Below are positions 62,501-64,000 of a stretch of 64,000 bases of DNA, in pieces. Position numbers and translations under genes: made by a program. Numbering within the stretch: position 1 is the first letter of the stretch; each line of letters begins with the position of its first letter. Source of the stretch: Paenibacillus sp. YYML68 (lineage in GTDB: Bacteria > Bacillota > Bacilli > Paenibacillales > NBRC-103111). The stretch covers positions 4,786,501-4,850,500 of the forward strand of contig NZ_BQYI01000001.1 in the NCBI RefSeq assembly GCF_027923405.1, read 5' to 3'. The notes beneath the pieces were generated by a model. It saw nothing but the letters and a program-made list of their open reading frames with translations, searched no databases and was not told the origin of the DNA.

Positions 62501-64000
62501 GAATGTCGCGTCTGCCGCGTAGTCCGTTCCAGTGCCGTCCGCCGCTGTGTTCCAGCCTGCGAACGTGTAGCCCGTACGAACCAACGCGCCTGTATTTCCA
62601 CTCACCGTCACCGTGCTGTTATAGCTCTGCGTCACCACAGCTGGTACAGTGCCGCCTGTCGAGCCGTTGCCGTCATACGTCACCGTGTGGCTATCTGCCG
62701 TCCACTTCGCGTACAGCGTTACATTGCCAGTCAACGTGAATGTCACGTTTGCCGCGTAGTCCGTTCCGCTTCCATCCGATGCTGTATTCCAGCCTGCGAA
62801 CGTGTAGCCCGTACGTACCAACGCGCCTGTGTTCCCACTCACCGTCACCGTGCTGTTGTAGCTCTGCGTCACCACAGCTGGCGCTGTGCCGCCTGTCGAG
62901 CCGTTGCCAGCATACGTCACCGTGTAGCTGTCCGCCGTCCACTTTGCATACAGCGTTACATTGCCAGTCAACGTGAATGTCGCGTCTGCCGCGTAGTCCG
63001 TTCCAGTGCCGTCCGCCGCTGTGTTCCAGCCTGCGAACGTGTAGCCCGTACGAACCAACACGCCTGTATTCCCACTCACCGTCACCGTGCTGTTGTAGCT
63101 CTGCGTCACCATAGCTGGTGCTGTGCCGCCGGTCGAGCCGTTGCCGTCATACGTCACCGTGTAGCTGTCCGCCGTCCACTTCGCATACAGCGTCACGTTG
63201 CCAACTAGCGTGAAGGTCGCGCCGCCTGCATAGTCCGTACCTGTACCGTCCGCCGCTGTGTTCCAGCCTGCGAACGAGTAGCCTGTGCGTACCAGTGTGC
63301 CCGTGTTTCCACTCACCGTCACCGTGCTGTTGTAGCTCTGCGTCACCACAGCTGGTACAGTGCCGCCCGTCGAGCCGTTGCCGTCATACGTCACCGTATA
63401 GCTGTCCGCCGTCCACTTCGCGTACAGCGTTACATTGCCAACTAGCGTGAAGGTCGCGCCGCCTGCGTAGTCCGTACCTGTACCGTCCGCCGCTGTGTTC
63501 CAGCCTGCGAACGTGTAGCCTGTGCGTACCAGTGTGCCCGTGTTTCCACTCACCGTCACCGTGCTGTTGTAGCTCTGCGTCACCACAGCTGGCGCTGTGC
63601 CGCCTGTCGAGCCGTTGCCGTCATACGTCACCGTGTAGCTGTCCGCCGTCCACTTCGCATACAGCGTTACATTGCCAACTAGCGTGAATGTCGCCCCGCC
63701 TGCGTAGTCCGTACCTGTACCGTCCGCCGCTGTGTTCCAGCCTGCGAACGAGTATCCTGTACGTGAGAGCGTTCCTGTATTCCCACTCACCGTCACCGTA
63801 CTGTTATAGCTCTGCGTCACCACAGCTGGCGCTGTGCCGCCTGTCGAGCCGTTGCCAGCATACGTCACCGTGTAGCTGTCCGCCGTCCACTTCGCGTACA
63901 GCGTTACATTGCCAGTCAAGGCGAATGTCGCACCACCCGCGTAGTCCGTTCCGCTTCCGTCCGCCGCTGTGTTCCAGCCTGCGAACGAGTAGCCCGTACG
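59510..64000 (-). CDS. SLH surface protein with InlB-type repeats, 5' end outside window
   Basis: At least 1496 residues, open at the right edge. From the N-terminal side: six full and one partial InlB/Listeria-Bacteroides-type repeats (79 residues each, e.g. WTADSYTVTYDGNGSTGG), a divergent seventh unit (YTLTYTAGANGQLVG), Ig-like domains (SADVTATLTGEPDATIEYR; a DUF5011-like TANVGSYTLRYNAVDAAGN), two Big_2-like domains, an atrophied-Ig-like domain, a ~150-residue segment of unknown type, a polar Gly/Asp/Glu linker and three C-terminal SLH domains. The protein ends with an extra 30-residue tail after the last SLH. The wall-anchored end is C-terminal, so the repeats probably project outward. 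Confidence 0.88.
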   Translation of the reverse strand, partial: RTGYSFAGWNTAADGSGTDYAGGATFALTGNVTLYAKWTADSYTVTYAGNGSTGGTAPAVVTQSYNSTVTVSGNTGTLSRTGYSFAGWNTAADGTGTDYAGGATFTLVGNVTLYAKWTADSYTVTYDGNGSTGGTAPAVVTQSYNSTVTVSGNTGTLVRTGYTFAGWNTAADGTGTDYAGGATFTLVGNVTLYAKWTADSYTVTYDGNGSTGGTVPAVVTQSYNSTVTVSGNTGTLVRTGYSFAGWNTAADGTGTDYAGGATFTLVGNVTLYAKWTADSYTVTYDGNGSTGGTAPAMVTQSYNSTVTVSGNTGVLVRTGYTFAGWNTAADGTGTDYAADATFTLTGNVTLYAKWTADSYTVTYAGNGSTGGTAPAVVTQSYNSTVTVSGNTGALVRTGYTFAGWNTASDGSGTDYAANVTFTLTGNVTLYAKWTADSHTVTYDGNGSTGGTVPAVVTQSYNSTVTVSGNTGALVRTGYTFAGWNTAADGTGTDYAADATFTLSGNVTLYAKWTINTYTLTYTAGANGQLVGAAVQSVSFGGSGTAVTAVPDTGYTFTGWSDGLQTATRTDAQVASNLQVTASFADLTPPGTVQLQLSHTTWTSADVTATLTGEPDATIEYRIEPSIVWLSYSGPVTLTEEGNYLLYARQRDLSGNVSAEIFSRVQIDKTKPMIQLNGDSSMNLYVDSAYVEPGAVVTDNITSQLQATITGSVDTANVGSYTLRYNAVDAAGNAAEEMTRTVHVMPKPIGLYFDSTSYSVSHGSTVPFSLKLRLSDHNEVDVTAKSQYTFNVAGVAGIVAPGTITGQLPGTAVVNAVYGQQPASATIVVNAVLSKLEFSPTELTIKEGSTASIALEGTYSDGSTADVTAAAQYQFSPDQVAELESSGKVKGRMTGATVLQATYGNLSTQLQIQVTKSASQELEDALKALTVGYASSDSWESVTQNVTLPTSGLHDVSISWSSSQPGIVSSTGQVTRSLSGDTVILLTATAMQDGVEAKRTFLLVVKQANLFVLGESSRTVPIRTGEGSVDVEQTTIVRKSWSDGTHVDKAKLDPGKIQSALNEALNSNKTSVRVVVTDLPEAPADEVAIEAPAAAYKPLAGKTDLSLETDGASVIIPKSSLTELSVEGQDLFFRFIPIRKQAEVAQVTREALNDQRVKQEAGQRSVSYVGTPMSIETNYRAHATKLLFPLSKLNAPSGTAAQESYLAKLYVYIEHSDGDIDLKKAAIERDSTGGIIGLSILINKFSTFTILKMDTVNPSNDGSGSGDGTTETPAKNVDPKQEPEEKPSDANKLKHYPYVQGYAGGFFQPEKTTTRAELASMLWRILLMEGEQAKQAVPSSYLDVPSSHWAVEAIEGLRAKGIMLGVGEGSFQPDRAITRAEFAVLAVRWKQLRGTEPAAVFSDLAGHWAEESIRILYAAGVVNGYDGGVFQPDAGVTRAEMVKMLNRLLKRGPLTGVQAATWQDVSASHWAFADIEEASREHRYELNSTGEERLLPE
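62468..64000 (-). repeat. Tandem 237-nt repeats encoding InlB-type modules
   Basis: Six consecutive units of exactly 237 nt (62468-63889) plus a partial unit running to the edge, nearly identical at nucleotide level and differing in small blocks (e.g. GGATFTLVGN versus AADATFTLTGN; APAVV versus VPAVV). The lack of any length change and the mosaic pattern suggest recent duplication and gene conversion. Confidence 0.95.

Noticed and set aside
62267..63208. 313-codon plus-strand frame with repeats
   Set aside because: Antisense copy of the InlB-type repeats; its repetition is inherited from the real gene.
62468..64000. Possible CRISPR array
   Set aside because: The repeats are 237 nt, contiguous without spacers and protein-coding.

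Overview
The window looks like chromosomal DNA of an aerobic, endospore-forming Bacillales bacterium, most likely Paenibacillus or a close relative. The evidence is a GC-rich coding style with Firmicutes-type AGGAGG ribosome sites and occasional GTG or TTG starts, three S-layer-homology (SLH) surface proteins, a copper-amine-oxidase-type stalk domain, a YjcZ-type micro-protein, YvbH, UPF0316 and HprK relatives, and TnrA/GlnR-type operators. No rRNA, tRNA, phage, IS element or CRISPR array was seen.

Layout. Positions 1-1300: a truncated catalase gene divergent from dps (oxidative stress). 1490-6994: two orphan sensor histidine kinases (MEDS type and PAS type) and an HtrA protease with an unusual three-unit C-terminal extension. 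7258-14352: a nine-gene minus-strand ectoine region with importer ehuBCDA, then ectABCD and a UPF0316 membrane protein, preceded by a long structured leader. 14655-22180: a WYL regulator divergent from a duplicated-barrel protein, ferritin, a GGDEF cyclase, a CysP-type transporter, a 29-codon YjcZ-like gene, a chemoreceptor and a decayed PAS gene. 22247-32496: a divergent urea island. The urease operon ureABC-F-G-D (no ureE) runs left and the urea ABC importer urtABCDE runs right, from a shared control region with two TnrA/GlnR-type boxes.

32590-38525: a HesB-like protein, then minus-strand signalling genes: a second MEDS kinase, a divergent HprK paralogue and a chemoreceptor-like protein with a C-terminal Cache-like module; then a PAP2 phosphatase and YvbH. 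38698-46329: a 2543-residue SLH surface protein. 46554-53736: an STAS-like protein, a VanY-type peptidase, DUF421 and DUF1232 membrane proteins, two small membrane proteins, an HD-GYP protein, a 36-codon gene and another chemoreceptor. 53898-64000: an NPCBM/lamin-tail secreted protein, a VOC protein, a second SLH protein, and a third SLH protein that runs off the right edge and carries six exact-length 237-nt tandem repeats.

How the genes work together. Two metabolic themes are clear: osmoprotection (scavenge and synthesise ectoine/hydroxyectoine) and nitrogen scavenging (import urea, hydrolyse it, under nitrogen-responsive control). Around them are many sensory genes and cell-surface proteins, as expected of a soil bacterium. 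The least explained part is the kinase/HprK-paralogue/receptor stretch at 33108-37028; the ehuB leader and the ureE-less urease are the next most interesting.
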